NCBI RefSeq assembly: GCF_001507435.1 | Contig: NZ_LMWH01000183.1 | Coordinates: 1-64,000, forward strand | From: Streptomyces sp. NRRL F-5122 | GTDB taxonomy: Bacteria > Actinomycetota > Actinomycetes > Streptomycetales > Streptomycetaceae | Length of the DNA stretch: 64,000 nucleotides | Direction: 5' to 3' | Part shown: piece by piece, positions 7,903 through 17,041 of the stretch | How the letters are laid out: each line of letters begins with the position of its first letter | Numbering within the stretch: position 1 is the stretch's first letter | Made by a program: the position numbers and the translations under genes | The notes under the pieces: model-generated | Databases searched by the model: none | What the model saw: the letters and a program-made list of their open reading frames with translations, nothing else | What the model was told of the DNA's origin: nothing

Positions 7903-9771
7903 ATGAGAAGACCCCTGCGCGCGGTTCATGTGCTCCTGGCCGGACTGCTGACCACGGCCGGGCTCACCGTTGCGGGCACCGCGCCGGCGCATGCCGCCGG
8001 GGAGCAGGTCACGGCCTGGCTCACCACGACCGACGACGCCGGCGGCCGCCATGTCGTACGCGGACTGCAGGCCCAGACCCCGTTCGCCTTCCAGTCGGGC
8101 ACCGGAGGCGGTGGCGAGAACATCACGGTCGACGAGAACACCCGGTACCAGACGTTCACCGGCGGTGGCGCCTCCTTCACGGACACCGCGGCCTGGCTGA
8201 TGAACAGCAGCGGAGCACTGTCGCAGTCGACCCGTGACGCGACGATGCGGAAGCTGTTCTCCCCGTCGGAGGGCATCGGCCTTTCGTTCCTGCGCAATCC
8301 GATGGGCGCCTCCGACCTGGCTCGTTTCGGATACACGTACGACGATGTCCCGGCCGGACAGTCGGACCCGAATCTCACGAAGTTCTCCATCGCGCACGAC
8401 CTGGCGGACGTGGTGCCGCTGACCAAGCAGGCGCTCCAGCTCAACCCCTCGCTCACGGTGATGGCGAGCCCGTGGACGGCGCCCGCCTGGATGAAGGACA
8501 GCGGACAGCTCAACGGGGGCTGGCTGAAGGCGGAGGACTACGGCGCCTACGCCTCCTACTTCGTGAAGTACCTCCAGGGCTACCGCGACCAGGGTGTTCC
8601 CGTCTCCTACGTCACGGCCCAGAACGAGCCGACGTGCTGCTCGGGTTACCCGTCGATGAGCTGGAACGCGTCCGGGCTCGCCTACTTCACGAAGAACGAG
8701 CTGCTGCCCAAGCTCCAGGCGGCGGGCCTGACGACCAAGGTCCTGGCGCAGGACTGGAACTGGGACACCTACGACGCGTACGCGGCGCAGACGGTGGACG
8801 ACGCGGCGATCCGCTCGCACCCGAACTTCGGCGGCATCGCCTGGCACGGGTACGGCGGTGACGTCACCAAGCAGACGACCGTGCACAACCAGTACCCGCA
8901 ACTGGACGCGTTCGGCACGGAGCACTCCGGCGGTACCTGGATCGCCAACCAGCAGCGCGAGGACATGCTCAACGTCGTCGACTACACACGGAACTGGGCG
9001 AAGTCGGTGACCAAGTGGTCGCTGGCGGTGGATCAGAACATGGGGCCGCACAACGGAGGTTGCGGTACCTGCACGGGACTGATCACGGTCCACAACGGGG
9101 ACGGTGCGAGCGGGACGGTCGACTACACGGTCGAGTACTACACGATGGGCCATCTGACAAAGTTCGTCCGGCCGGGCGCGCAGCGCATCGCCTCCACGGC
9201 GAGTTCCGCGGTGCCGAACGTGGCCTGGCGGAACCCGGACGGTTCGAAGGCGCTGATCGCCTACAACGACGCGTCCTCGGCGAAGACCGTGACGATCAAC
9301 TGGGGTTCGCAGCACGCGACGTACTCGCTGCCGGGCAAGACCTCGGCGACGTTCACCTGGTCAGGCACCCAGTCCGGCGGCGGTGACCGGTCCGGGGCGT
9401 TCGTGGGGCTCGCGGGCAAGTGCCTGGACGTGGCGGGCGCCTCGTCCACGAACGGGACGGCGGTCCAGCTGTACGACTGCAACGGCACGAGCGCCCAGAA
9501 CTGGACGGTGCGGAGCGACGGGTCCGTACAGAGCCTGGGGAAGTGCCTGGACGTGGCGGGGGCTTCGACGGCGAACGGCGCGAAGGTCCAGCTGTACGAC
9601 TGCAACGGCACCGGAGCACAGCAGTGGTCGTACAACTCGGCGACGGGTGACGTGGTGAACGTCGCGGCGAACAAGTGCCTCGATGTGACCGACAACTCGT
9701 CGGCGAACGGGGCACGGGCCCAGATCTGGTCGTGCACGGGCGCGGCCAACCAGAAGTGGCATCTGCAGTGA
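7903..9771 (+). CDS. Secreted glycoside hydrolase family 30 enzyme with C-terminal ricin-type CBM13
   Basis: 622 residues from the ATG at 7903, which has GAAGGG upstream and opens a proper signal peptide (RRPLRAVHVLLAG to AHA). An upstream in-frame start would hide that signal. Residues about 45-490 are a GH30 (beta/alpha)8 barrel with its beta-side domain. The acid/base is Glu242 in AQNEPT and the nucleophile is Glu340 in GTEHSGG. Residues about 494-622 are a ricin-B lectin (CBM13) trefoil with three KCLDV repeats. GH30 members include beta-1,6-glucanases, glucosylceramidases and xylanases; the specificity is not readable here. Pairing with the divergent GH3 enzyme suggests breakdown of fungal or plant glucan. 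Confidence 0.92.
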   Translation: MRRPLRAVHVLLAGLLTTAGLTVAGTAPAHAAGEQVTAWLTTTDDAGGRHVVRGLQAQTPFAFQSGTGGGGENITVDENTRYQTFTGGGASFTDTAAWLMNSSGALSQSTRDATMRKLFSPSEGIGLSFLRNPMGASDLARFGYTYDDVPAGQSDPNLTKFSIAHDLADVVPLTKQALQLNPSLTVMASPWTAPAWMKDSGQLNGGWLKAEDYGAYASYFVKYLQGYRDQGVPVSYVTAQNEPTCCSGYPSMSWNASGLAYFTKNELLPKLQAAGLTTKVLAQDWNWDTYDAYAAQTVDDAAIRSHPNFGGIAWHGYGGDVTKQTTVHNQYPQLDAFGTEHSGGTWIANQQREDMLNVVDYTRNWAKSVTKWSLAVDQNMGPHNGGCGTCTGLITVHNGDGASGTVDYTVEYYTMGHLTKFVRPGAQRIASTASSAVPNVAWRNPDGSKALIAYNDASSAKTVTINWGSQHATYSLPGKTSATFTWSGTQSGGGDRSGAFVGLAGKCLDVAGASSTNGTAVQLYDCNGTSAQNWTVRSDGSVQSLGKCLDVAGASTANGAKVQLYDCNGTGAQQWSYNSATGDVVNVAANKCLDVTDNSSANGARAQIWSCTGAANQKWHLQ

Positions 9772-9782
9772 CCCAGGCGGGG

Positions 9783-9809
9783 CCGAGGGGTGCCACCCGC
9801 ACCCCTCGG
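9783..9809. terminator. Bidirectional terminator between GH30 and cimA
   Basis: A perfect 11-bp stem (CCGAGGGGTGC/GCACCCCTCGG) with loop CACCC lies between the convergent stop codons. It can serve both strands. Confidence 0.75.
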
Positions 9810-9829
9810 TCCCGATCCGGCCCGGCCGG

Positions 9830-11434
9830 CTACTCGGCCGGCTCCACGCCCGCCCGCAGCAGGCCGTAGGTGTAGGCGTCCTCGAGCGCATGCCACGACG
9901 CGGCGATCACGTTGTCCGCCACACCGACCGTGGACCACTCGCCCGTGCCGTCCGACGTGGAGATCAGCACACGGGTGGTGGAGTGGCTGCCGTGCTTGCC
10001 CTCCAGGATGCGGACCTTGTAGTCGACCAGGTCCAGCACGGCGAGCTCGGGATAGATCTTCTCCAGGGCGACCCTGAGTGCGCGGTCCAGGGCGTTCACC
10101 GGCCCGTTGCCCTCCGCCGTGGCGACGATGCGCTCGCTCTTGGCCCACAGCTTGACCGTGGCCTCGTTGGCGTGGGTGCCGTCGGGGCGGTCCTCCACGA
10201 TGGCCCGCCACGACTCCGTGCGGAAGTAGCGCAGCGGCCTGCCCGCCACCTCCTCGCGCAGAAGGAGCTCGAAGCTCGCGTCGGCCGCCTCGTACGTGTA
10301 GCCCTCGAGCTCGCGTTCCTTGACCCGCTCCACGACCCGGCCGACCAGCTCCCGGTCGCCCCCGAGGTCCACGCCCAGTTCCTTGCCCTTGAGCTCCACC
10401 GACGCACGACCCGCCATGTCGGAGACCAGCATCCGCATGGTGTTGCCGACCAGCTCGGGGTCGATGTGCTGGTACAGGTCGGGGTCCACCTTGATGGCGG
10501 AGGCGTGCAGGCCCGCCTTGTGCGCGAAGGCCGAGACGCCCACGTAGGGCTGATGCGTGGAAGGCGTGAGGTTGACCACCTCCGCGATCGCGTGCGAGAT
10601 GCGGGTCATCTCGCGCAGCCTGCCCTCGGGCAGCACCTTCCTGCCGTACTTCAGCTCCAGAGCCGCAACCACCGGGAACAGGTTCGCGTTGCCCACCCGC
10701 TCGCCGTACCCGTTGGCCGTGCACTGCACGTGCGTGGCGCCCGCGTCGACCGCGGCGAGGGTGTTCGCGACGGCGCACCCCGTGTCGTCCTGTGCGTGGA
10801 TGCCGAGCCGGGCCCCGGTGTCCGCCAGGACCGTCGACACCACGGCCTGGACCTGTGCGGGCAGCATCCCTCCGTTGGTGTCGCAGAGGATGACCACGTC
10901 CGCGCCCGCCTCCGACGCCGCACGGACCACCGCCTTCGCGTACTCGGGGTTGGCCCGGTAGCCGTCGAAGAAGTGCTCGCAGTCGACGAAGACCCGGCGG
11001 CCCTCGGCCCGCAGATGGGAGACCGTGTCGCGGATCATCTCGAGGTTCTCCTCGAGAGTGGTGCGCAGGGCCAGTTCGACGTGCCGGTCGTGCGACTTGG
11101 CGACCAGGGTGATCACCGGCGCGCCGGACTCCAGCAACGCCCTGACCTGCGGGTCCTCTGCCGCCTTGCCGCCGGCCCGCCGGGTCGCGCCGAAGGCGAC
11201 CAGCTGCGCGTGCCGGAACTCGATCTCCTGGCGGGCGCGGGCGAAGAACTCGGTGTCCCGCGGGTTGGCGCCGGGCCAGCCGCCCTCGATGAAGCCCACG
11301 CCGAAGTCGTCCAGGTGCCGTGCGATGGCCAGCTTGTCCGCGACGGTGAGGTTGATGCCCTCCCGCTGCGCGCCGTCGCGCAGCGTCGTGTCGAAGACGT
11401 GGAACGAGTCGTCGAGCTCGCTGGTTTCCGTCAT
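9830..11434 (-). CDS. cimA: Citramalate synthase (LeuA-like, CimA)
   Basis: 534 residues. It condenses acetyl-CoA with pyruvate to (R)-citramalate, feeding the threonine-independent route to 2-ketobutyrate and isoleucine. The HMG-CoA-lyase-like catalytic barrel starts at FDTTLRDGAQREG (residues 14-26, metal and substrate binding). HAQDDTGCAVANT and CTANGYGERVGN follow, and a C-terminal LeuA dimer regulatory domain covers about 400-530. The length and the FIEGGWPGANPRD motif fit the long CimA/AksA type better than classical LeuA. AGGAG lies ten bases before the ATG. The 282-bp leader contains a short ORF rich in branched-chain residues and a factor-independent terminator, so attenuation is likely. 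The nearby leuB, ilvE and ilvBNC fit the role. Confidence 0.88.
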   Translation of the reverse strand: MTETSELDDSFHVFDTTLRDGAQREGINLTVADKLAIARHLDDFGVGFIEGGWPGANPRDTEFFARARQEIEFRHAQLVAFGATRRAGGKAAEDPQVRALLESGAPVITLVAKSHDRHVELALRTTLEENLEMIRDTVSHLRAEGRRVFVDCEHFFDGYRANPEYAKAVVRAASEAGADVVILCDTNGGMLPAQVQAVVSTVLADTGARLGIHAQDDTGCAVANTLAAVDAGATHVQCTANGYGERVGNANLFPVVAALELKYGRKVLPEGRLREMTRISHAIAEVVNLTPSTHQPYVGVSAFAHKAGLHASAIKVDPDLYQHIDPELVGNTMRMLVSDMAGRASVELKGKELGVDLGGDRELVGRVVERVKERELEGYTYEAADASFELLLREEVAGRPLRYFRTESWRAIVEDRPDGTHANEATVKLWAKSERIVATAEGNGPVNALDRALRVALEKIYPELAVLDLVDYKVRILEGKHGSHSTTRVLISTSDGTGEWSTVGVADNVIAASWHALEDAYTYGLLRAGVEPAE

Positions 11435-11542
11435 GGTCTGAAGGCTCCTGTTTTGGATCTCGGTCTACCGGAATGACCGGTTCCACCGTCCCTCCATGGT
11501 CCCTCGCGCAGGCTTCCCGGCTGAAGGTGGGCCAGGAAAATG

Positions 11543-11568
11543 AAAAACCTCTCGCGGGTGCGAGAGGT
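11543..11568 (-). terminator. Attenuator-type terminator in the cimA leader
   Basis: On the minus strand ACCTCTCGC-ACCC-GCGAGAGGT forms a perfect 9-bp stem ending in a TTTTT run, 110 bases before the cimA start codon. A strong factor-independent terminator inside a 5' leader, downstream of a short ORF, is the hallmark of transcription attenuation. Confidence 0.75.
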
Positions 11569-11622
11569 CTGCGCGCGGGTCGAGGACGACGATGGCCGCC
11601 CGTACCTGGTCGTACGTGGCGG

Positions 11623-11691
11623 TCACTGCGGACCGGCGCGCCTGCTGCCAATAATCATGGCGAACGAGAGCACGAGGGCAGTCTGGCACAT
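11623..11691 (-). CDS. Candidate cimA leader peptide (22 residues)
   Basis: ATG at 11689-11691 and TGA at 11623-11625 enclose a short ORF beginning MCQTALVLSF and continuing AMIIGSRRAGPQ. Five of its residues (Leu, Val, Leu, Ile, Ile) are branched-chain. A G-rich stretch precedes the start as a possible ribosome binding site. The stop codon lies 54 nt before the terminator stem at 11568, the same distance as in the ilvB leader of this window. An alternative internal ATG (11656-11658) gives an 11-residue peptide that still has Ile-Ile. Translation is unproven. Confidence 0.5.
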   Translation of the reverse strand: MCQTALVLSFAMIIGSRRAGPQ

Positions 11692-11716
11692 TCCGCCCCC
11701 GCGCTCACCCGTCGTC

Positions 11717-13018
11717 TCAGGATGCGGTCGTCAGGGTGGACGTCTCGGACGCCGTCATCCGCGTCAGATCGAGGTCCCGGGTCTCCCGCATGGTGAGGTA
11801 GACCACAAGGGACACGGCCGCACAGCCCGCCACGTACCAGTAGAAGCCGGACTCGGCGCCCGCGTTCTTGAACCACAGCGCCACGTACTCCGCCGTGCCG
11901 CCGAAGAGCGCGTTGGCGATGGCGTACGGCAGGGCGACCCCCAGGGCGCGGACACCCGTCGGGAACAGCTCCGCCTTCACGCACGCGTTGATCGAGGTGT
12001 ACCCGGTGACCACGACCAGTGCCAGCAGGGACAGGCCGAGCGCCGGCCAGAAGCTGCCCGCGTTCTTGAGCATCGTCATGATCGGCACGGTCAGGAACGT
12101 GGAGCCCACCGCGAAGGTGATCAGCAGGGGGCGGCGCCCGATGCGGTCGGAGAGCCGTCCGGCGAGCGGCTGGAGGCAGGCGAACACGATCAGTGCGGTG
12201 AAGGAGACGAGGGTCGCGGTCTCCTTGGACAGGCCCGCCGAGTTCGACAGGTACTTGGTCAGATAGGTGGTGTAGGTGTAGTACGCGACCGTGCCGCCCA
12301 TGGTCAACGCGATCACCAGGAACGCCTCGCGCTTGTGCCGCCACAGGGCGCGCAGTGTGCCGCGCTCCTCACCGCCGGTCTCGTCGGCCTCGTAGACCTC
12401 CGTCTCCAGCATGTTCCGCCGCAGATAGAAGACCACCGCGGCGCCGAGCGCGCCCACCACGAAGGGGATGCGCCAGCCGTAGCTGTGCAGGGCGTCGTCG
12501 GACAGCGTGCGCTGCAGGACGATCTGGAGGCCCAGTCCGACGATCTGACCGGCGGTCATCGACACGTACTGGAAGCTGGAGGCGAAACCGCGCCGCTTCG
12601 GGTCGGTCGCCTCGGTGAGGTAGGTCGCGCTGGCCGCGTACTCGCCGCCCACCGAGAGGCCCTGCAGCAGGCGGGCGACGAGCAGCACGAGAACGCCGCC
12701 GTATCCGGCGACGGCGTATGTCGGTGCGATCGCGATGAGGACCGCCGAGGCGGACATCAGCGTGACCGTGAGGGTCAGCGCGGCCTTGCGCCCTCTGCGG
12801 TCACCGACCCGGCCCAGCAGCCAGCCGCCGACCGGCCGCATGAAGAAACCGACGGCGAAGATGCCCGCGGTGTTCATGAGTTGGGCCGTGGGGTTTCCGT
12901 CCGGGAAGAACGCCCCGGCGAAGTAGGTGGCGAAGCTGGCGTAGACGAACCAGTCGTACCACTCCACCATGTTGCCGGCCGAGCCGATCCAGATCCTCTT
13001 CCAATGCTCTCGTCCCAT
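11717..13018 (-). CDS. MFS metabolite:H+ symporter (MHS family, proline/betaine/dicarboxylate-type)
   Basis: 433 residues, 12 predicted helices. MHS signatures are VEWYDWFVYASFATYFAGAF in helix 1, GRVGDRRGRKAAL in loop 2-3, the RLLQGLSVGGEYAAS helix 4 motif, and GRLSDRIGRRPLL in loop 8-9. Relatives include ProP, KgtP and ShiA, which import small carboxylates or betaines with protons. The substrate is not readable. I used the ATG at 13016-13018, where the family alignment begins; longer versions need a TTG start. No clear ribosome binding site is visible. It lies upstream of cimA in the same direction, but the cimA leader separates them. Confidence 0.85.
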   Translation of the reverse strand: MGREHWKRIWIGSAGNMVEWYDWFVYASFATYFAGAFFPDGNPTAQLMNTAGIFAVGFFMRPVGGWLLGRVGDRRGRKAALTLTVTLMSASAVLIAIAPTYAVAGYGGVLVLLVARLLQGLSVGGEYAASATYLTEATDPKRRGFASSFQYVSMTAGQIVGLGLQIVLQRTLSDDALHSYGWRIPFVVGALGAAVVFYLRRNMLETEVYEADETGGEERGTLRALWRHKREAFLVIALTMGGTVAYYTYTTYLTKYLSNSAGLSKETATLVSFTALIVFACLQPLAGRLSDRIGRRPLLITFAVGSTFLTVPIMTMLKNAGSFWPALGLSLLALVVVTGYTSINACVKAELFPTGVRALGVALPYAIANALFGGTAEYVALWFKNAGAESGFYWYVAGCAAVSLVVYLTMRETRDLDLTRMTASETSTLTTAS

Positions 13019-13332
13019 GGGCCGTAACGTGCCGGGCGTTCGCGGATGCGACAAGAGCGCCTCGGGTTTCGTTCATTGCGTTCACACCGACGGCGGTCCG
13101 GATCGCCTCGGCCGACGTACGAAGATGCCCTCCGCTCCATCGGGGTCGCCGGGCACGGGTCGGCGGCGGTCGAGCCGAACAGCGCCGCGCGAACCCCGGC
13201 GCCCACGGCGCCCGGCACCGCCAGGGCCCACGAGCGGCCGCGGCCCGTCCGCTCCGGACAGCGGCACAGGACGGGCGCCGCGGCGCGCGGCCACGGCAGG
13301 TGCGCCGCTCACCGGTGTACGACCCGGGCGCC
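13019..13332. other. 314-bp intergenic region between the MHS permease and the TetR gene
   Basis: No gene is visible. The region is very GC-rich except for a short A-rich patch near 13065-13085 on the minus strand (AACGCAATGAACGAAACCC), which could hold the permease promoter. I found no clear hairpin terminator for tetR. Confidence 0.4.
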
Positions 13333-13947
13333 TTATCGGCCGTCCGCGCGCGCCGGGTCCCCCAGTGCGTCGTCCAGGAACTCCCGCACATGCCGCAGGA
13401 CCTGCTCCCGGTCCGTGCCGCGCAGGCCGATCGCCACATGGATGGAGAACCCGTCGAGGAGGGCGCGCAGCCGGGCCGCGAAGCGGTCGGCGTCGACGGG
13501 CCGGAACTCGCCTCTCGAGGCCCCCTCGGCCAGCAGGGCCACCAGATCGCGGTGCCAGGCGCCCTCGATGGCGGCCTGCCGGTCGCGGGCGTCGTCGTCC
13601 GCGTTCTGCGAGCGGTTCCAGACCTCCAGCCACAGCGTCCAGTGCGGGTCGCGGTGGCCGCCGGGAACGTAGAGGTCGACGTAGGCGTCCAGCCGGTCCC
13701 TGGCCGGGGCGTCGCGGCTGAGCAGCCGTCCACGCTCGGCGCCGAGCCGGCCCTCGCTCCATTCCAGGGTGCGCAACAGCAGTTCGTCCTTGGAGCGGAA
13801 GTAGTAGAGCAGATGGCCGCTGCTCATGCCGACCTCACGCCCGAGCGCCGCCATGGTGAGCTTCTCCAGACCGCGCTCGGCGATCATCTCCATCGCGGCG
13901 GCGAGGACGTCCTCGCGGGGCGGGGCGGCCTGGCGGCTGCGGGTCAT
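13333..13947 (-). CDS. TetR-family regulator of the agmatine deiminase/urease-like cluster
   Basis: 204 residues. The N-terminal HTH (about 10-55) reads AALGREVGMSSGHLLYYFRSKDELLLRTL, a standard TetR recognition region. The C-terminal part (WTLWLEVWNRSQ, RLRALLDGFSIHVAIG) matches the BetI-like ligand domain (TetR_C_6). GAGGAGAGG precedes the ATG. It is the last gene of a same-strand set with agmatine deiminase and the urease-like genes, 341 bp downstream of the former. BetI-type regulators sense amines such as choline, so a polyamine-related ligand is plausible. The palindrome at 17746-17764 in the ureAB-like promoter is a good candidate target. Confidence 0.88.
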   Translation of the reverse strand: MTRSRQAAPPREDVLAAAMEMIAERGLEKLTMAALGREVGMSSGHLLYYFRSKDELLLRTLEWSEGRLGAERGRLLSRDAPARDRLDAYVDLYVPGGHRDPHWTLWLEVWNRSQNADDDARDRQAAIEGAWHRDLVALLAEGASRGEFRPVDADRFAARLRALLDGFSIHVAIGLRGTDREQVLRHVREFLDDALGDPARADGR

Positions 13948-14288
13948 CCAGTCCTCTCCTCGTGGTGCGCCACGGCCGGTCGGGCGGCGTCCGGGACGGG
14001 CCGGGTCCGGTGTCCGCCCGTGCGGCGGGGCGCCGCTGCGGCGGCCCCGGACTCACGGGGGCCGCGGCGCGGTGCCGCGTGGCGGGCGCTCGCACCGCGG
14101 TGGCCGCCGACGCCGAAGACCTCCGGCCGGTGCTCGGAGCCGGCAACAGTCGCCGGTCCGCACCACCGGCCGGCCGCGCCGGGATCGCCGTCCCGGGCGG
14201 GAGAGCGGTGCACCACGTCGGGCCGGCGGACCGCCTCGGCAGGCCGCCCCGCACAGGTGGAACTGAGCATCACGTTCACCCGTCCGTT
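13948..14288. other. 341-bp intergenic region between tetR and agmatine deiminase
   Basis: Very GC-rich, with no credible ORF. It contains the tetR ribosome binding site at its left end. Several GC inverted repeats are present, none standing out as a terminator. No copy of the TTTAGAG palindrome occurs here. Confidence 0.4.
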
Positions 14289-15338
14289 CTACCCGAGGAC
14301 CGTGCTGGGCTGCTGCTGGGTGATGCAGTGGATCCCGCCCCCGGCAGCGAAGATCGCCCGTGCGTCGACGAGTGTGACGGTGCGCCGTGGAAACAGGCGG
14401 CGGAAGACCCCGGCCGCGATCTCGTCGCGCGGGTCGTCGAAGCCGCACAGCACGACACCGCCGTTGCAGAGGTAGTGGTTGATGTAGGAGTAGTCGGCCC
14501 AGTGGCCGTCGGCCTCCAGGACCGTCGGGGCCGCCACCTCGACGACCTCCAGGCGGCGGCCCCTGGCGTCGGTGGCGGACTTCAGGATGCCGATGGCCTC
14601 CTTCGTCACCTCGTGATCGGGGTGCGCCGGGTCCGGCTGGTGGTGGGCGACCACCACGCCGGGACGGGCGAAGGCGGCGACGATGTCGACATGGCCGAGG
14701 GTGCCGTAACCGTACGGCGGGTAGTCGGCGGTGAGGCCGCGCGGCAGCCAGATCGCCCTGCGGGTACCGAGGTGGGCGTGGATCTCCGCCTCCACCCGCT
14801 CCTTCGTCCAGTGCGGGTTGCGTTCGGCGCCGAGTTGCACGGTCTCGGTGAGCAGCACCGTGCCCTCCCCGTCCACATGGATCGCGCCGCCCTCGTTGAC
14901 GAGCTGCGAGGCGTACGTCCGCGCGCCGGCGAGGTCCGACACGAACGCGCCGATCTTCGCGTCGTGCTCCCAGCGGGCCCAGTCCTGAGCCCCCCAGCCG
15001 TTGAACGTCCAGTCCACGGCCGCGAGTCGGCCGTTGCCGTCGGTGAGGAAGGTGGGGCCGATGTCACGCATCCAGGCGTCGTCGAGATCGCGTTCGACGA
15101 TGTCGATGCCCGGACCCAGGAGCGCCCCGGCCTCCGCCGACCGGCCGGGTCCGCACACCACGGTGACCGGTTCGAAGCGGTGGACGGCGCGGGCGACCGC
15201 GGCCCAGGCCGCGCGGGAGGCGGCCAGGGCCCCGGGGTCGTCGAAGGTCGGGTTGGGGCCCGGCCACGCCATCCAGGTGCGCTCGTGCGGGGTCCACTCG
15301 GCGGGCATACGGAAGCCGTCGGCAGCAGGGGTGCTCAT
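14289..15338 (-). CDS. Agmatine deiminase (agmatine iminohydrolase)
   Basis: 349 residues. It hydrolyses agmatine to N-carbamoylputrescine and ammonia. The fold is the penta-beta/alpha propeller of the peptidyl-arginine deiminase family. MPAEWTPHERTWMAWP marks the N-terminus, ERDLDDAWMRDIGPTF and VNEGGAIHVDGEG carry acidic catalytic residues, GTLGHVDIVAAF holds the catalytic His, and Cys338 in GGGIHCITQQQP is the nucleophile. It sits 20 bp downstream of the urease-alpha-like gene and is probably co-transcribed. No N-carbamoylputrescine amidohydrolase is nearby, so the fate of the product is open. The urease-like protein is a speculative candidate. Confidence 0.92.
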   Translation of the reverse strand: MSTPAADGFRMPAEWTPHERTWMAWPGPNPTFDDPGALAASRAAWAAVARAVHRFEPVTVVCGPGRSAEAGALLGPGIDIVERDLDDAWMRDIGPTFLTDGNGRLAAVDWTFNGWGAQDWARWEHDAKIGAFVSDLAGARTYASQLVNEGGAIHVDGEGTVLLTETVQLGAERNPHWTKERVEAEIHAHLGTRRAIWLPRGLTADYPPYGYGTLGHVDIVAAFARPGVVVAHHQPDPAHPDHEVTKEAIGILKSATDARGRRLEVVEVAAPTVLEADGHWADYSYINHYLCNGGVVLCGFDDPRDEIAAGVFRRLFPRRTVTLVDARAIFAAGGGIHCITQQQPSTVLG

Positions 15339-15358
15339 GGCTGGGGTCCTCGCGAAGG

Positions 15359-17041
15359 TCACAGGAAGTAGAGGCGGTTGAGGGACACCGAGTCGGCGGG
15401 CTCGGAACGGATCTGATCGCCGTCGAGGGTCACCAGACCGGACCGCTGGTCGACGTCGATCGACCCGGTACGGGAGTTGAGGCGCAGGTCGGCGGGGCCG
15501 ATGCCACGGGTGCCGCGGACGGCCACCCGGCGGCGGCGGGTCGGGACCCGGTCGTTGCCCTGGTCTGCTGCGGCCTGCGCGACGAAGGCCACCGAGAGGT
15601 CGGCCGCGGTGGCGCCATGGGCACCGAACTGCGGTCCCAGCACGAGGGGTTCGCATGTGTCGGTGGCCGCGTTCGGGTCGCCGACCACGCCGTACGCCGG
15701 GAAGCCGGCCTTGAGCACCAGTTGCGGCTTGGCGCCGAAGTACTCCGGCCGCCACAGCACGATGTCGGCCAGCTTGCCGGGCTCGATGGAGCCCACCTCG
15801 TGCGAAAGACCGTGCGCGATGGCCGGGTTGATGGTCAGTTTCGCCATGTAGCGCAGGACACGGGCGTTGTCGTCGCCGGGGCCGTCCCCTTCCAGCGGGC
15901 CGAGTTCGGCCTTCATCTTTCCCGCCATCGCGAAGGTGCGCCGCACGGTCTCGCCCGCGCGCCCCATGCCCTGTGCGTCGGACGAGGTGATGCCGATGGC
16001 GCCCAGGTCGTGCAGCACGTCCTCGGCCCCCATGGTGCCGGCGCGGATGCGATCGCGGGCCATGGCGGCGTCGCCGGGCAGGTCGGTCTTCAGGTCGTGG
16101 ACGGAGACGATCATGCCGTAGTGCTCGGCGACGGCGTCCCTGCCGAAGGGCAGGGTCGGGTTGGTGGAGGACCCGATGACGTTCGCCACGCCCGCCATCT
16201 TCAGGACGTTCGGCACATGCCCGCCGCCGCAGCCCTCGATGTGGAAGGCGTGGATGGTGCGGCCGTCGAGGACCCGGAGCGTGTCCTCGACGGACAGGCA
16301 CTCGTTCAGGCCGTCGCTGTGCAGGGCCACCTGGACGTCGTGCTCCTCGGCGACTCGCAGGGCCGTGTCGAGGGCGCGGGTGTGGGCGCCCATGTCCTCG
16401 TGCACCTTGAAGCCGGAGGCACCGCCCTCGGCCAGCGCCTCGATCAGGGGCGCGCTGTCGGACGACGAACCCCGGCCCAGGAAGCCGATGTTGACGGGCC
16501 AGGCGTCGAACGCGTTGAAGGCGTGCCGAAGCGCCCACGGCGAGTTGACGCCGACGCCCCATACCGGGCCGAACTCCTGGCCGATGATCGTGGTCACGCC
16601 GGAGGCGAGCGAGGCCTCCATGATGCGCGGTGACAGCAGGTGCACATGGGTGTCGACGGCTCCGGCGGTGGCGATCAGCCCCTCGCCGGACACGATCGAC
16701 GTCCCCGTGCCGACCACGACGTCGACCCCGTCGAGGGTGTCCGGGTTGCCGGCCCGGCCGATCGCGCAGACACGGCCTTCGCGGATGCCGATCGACACCT
16801 TGCGGATCCCCTGCACGGCGTCGATCACGACGACGTTGCTGATGACGACGTCGCAGGTCGCGCGAACGGCGGCGGCCTTGAGGTGCAGACCGTCGCGGGC
16901 GGTCTTGCCGAAACCGGCGAGGAATTCGTCGCCGTACTTCTGTGCGTCGGACTCGACACGGATCACCAGACCCGAGTCGCCGAGCCGGAGACGGTCGCCG
17001 GCGCGGGGGCCGTGAGTGGCCGCGTACTCGTAGGGGTTCAC
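15359..17041 (-). CDS. Divergent urease alpha subunit-like amidohydrolase
   Basis: 560 residues, collinear with UreC. The nickel ligands are kept: His132 and His134 (DTHVH), the lysine to be carbamylated Lys212 (GFKVHED), His241, His275 (GGGHVPN) and Asp355 (ITSSDAQGMGR). The substrate region differs strongly. The canonical GGGTGPATGTNATTCTPG loop is replaced by GQEFGPVWGVGVNSPWA, and the flap MVCHHLD by IVSVHDLK, so the flap Cys is Val314 while the catalytic His315 stays. The GTG start overlaps the ureAB-like stop (GTGA). No ureD, E, F or G gene is in the window. It may be a urease needing maturation factors from elsewhere, or an amidohydrolase of another carbamoyl or guanidino compound. The cluster with agmatine deiminase favours the latter. 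Confidence 0.85.
   Translation of the reverse strand: MNPYEYAATHGPRAGDRLRLGDSGLVIRVESDAQKYGDEFLAGFGKTARDGLHLKAAAVRATCDVVISNVVVIDAVQGIRKVSIGIREGRVCAIGRAGNPDTLDGVDVVVGTGTSIVSGEGLIATAGAVDTHVHLLSPRIMEASLASGVTTIIGQEFGPVWGVGVNSPWALRHAFNAFDAWPVNIGFLGRGSSSDSAPLIEALAEGGASGFKVHEDMGAHTRALDTALRVAEEHDVQVALHSDGLNECLSVEDTLRVLDGRTIHAFHIEGCGGGHVPNVLKMAGVANVIGSSTNPTLPFGRDAVAEHYGMIVSVHDLKTDLPGDAAMARDRIRAGTMGAEDVLHDLGAIGITSSDAQGMGRAGETVRRTFAMAGKMKAELGPLEGDGPGDDNARVLRYMAKLTINPAIAHGLSHEVGSIEPGKLADIVLWRPEYFGAKPQLVLKAGFPAYGVVGDPNAATDTCEPLVLGPQFGAHGATAADLSVAFVAQAAADQGNDRVPTRRRRVAVRGTRGIGPADLRLNSRTGSIDVDQRSGLVTLDGDQIRSEPADSVSLNRLYFL

Noticed and set aside
11465..11689. 74-codon frame through the cimA leader with an Ile-Val-Val-Leu run (11582-11593) as the leader peptide
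   Set aside because: It reads through the terminator stem and far beyond, unlike known leader peptides; the 22-codon ORF has better geometry.
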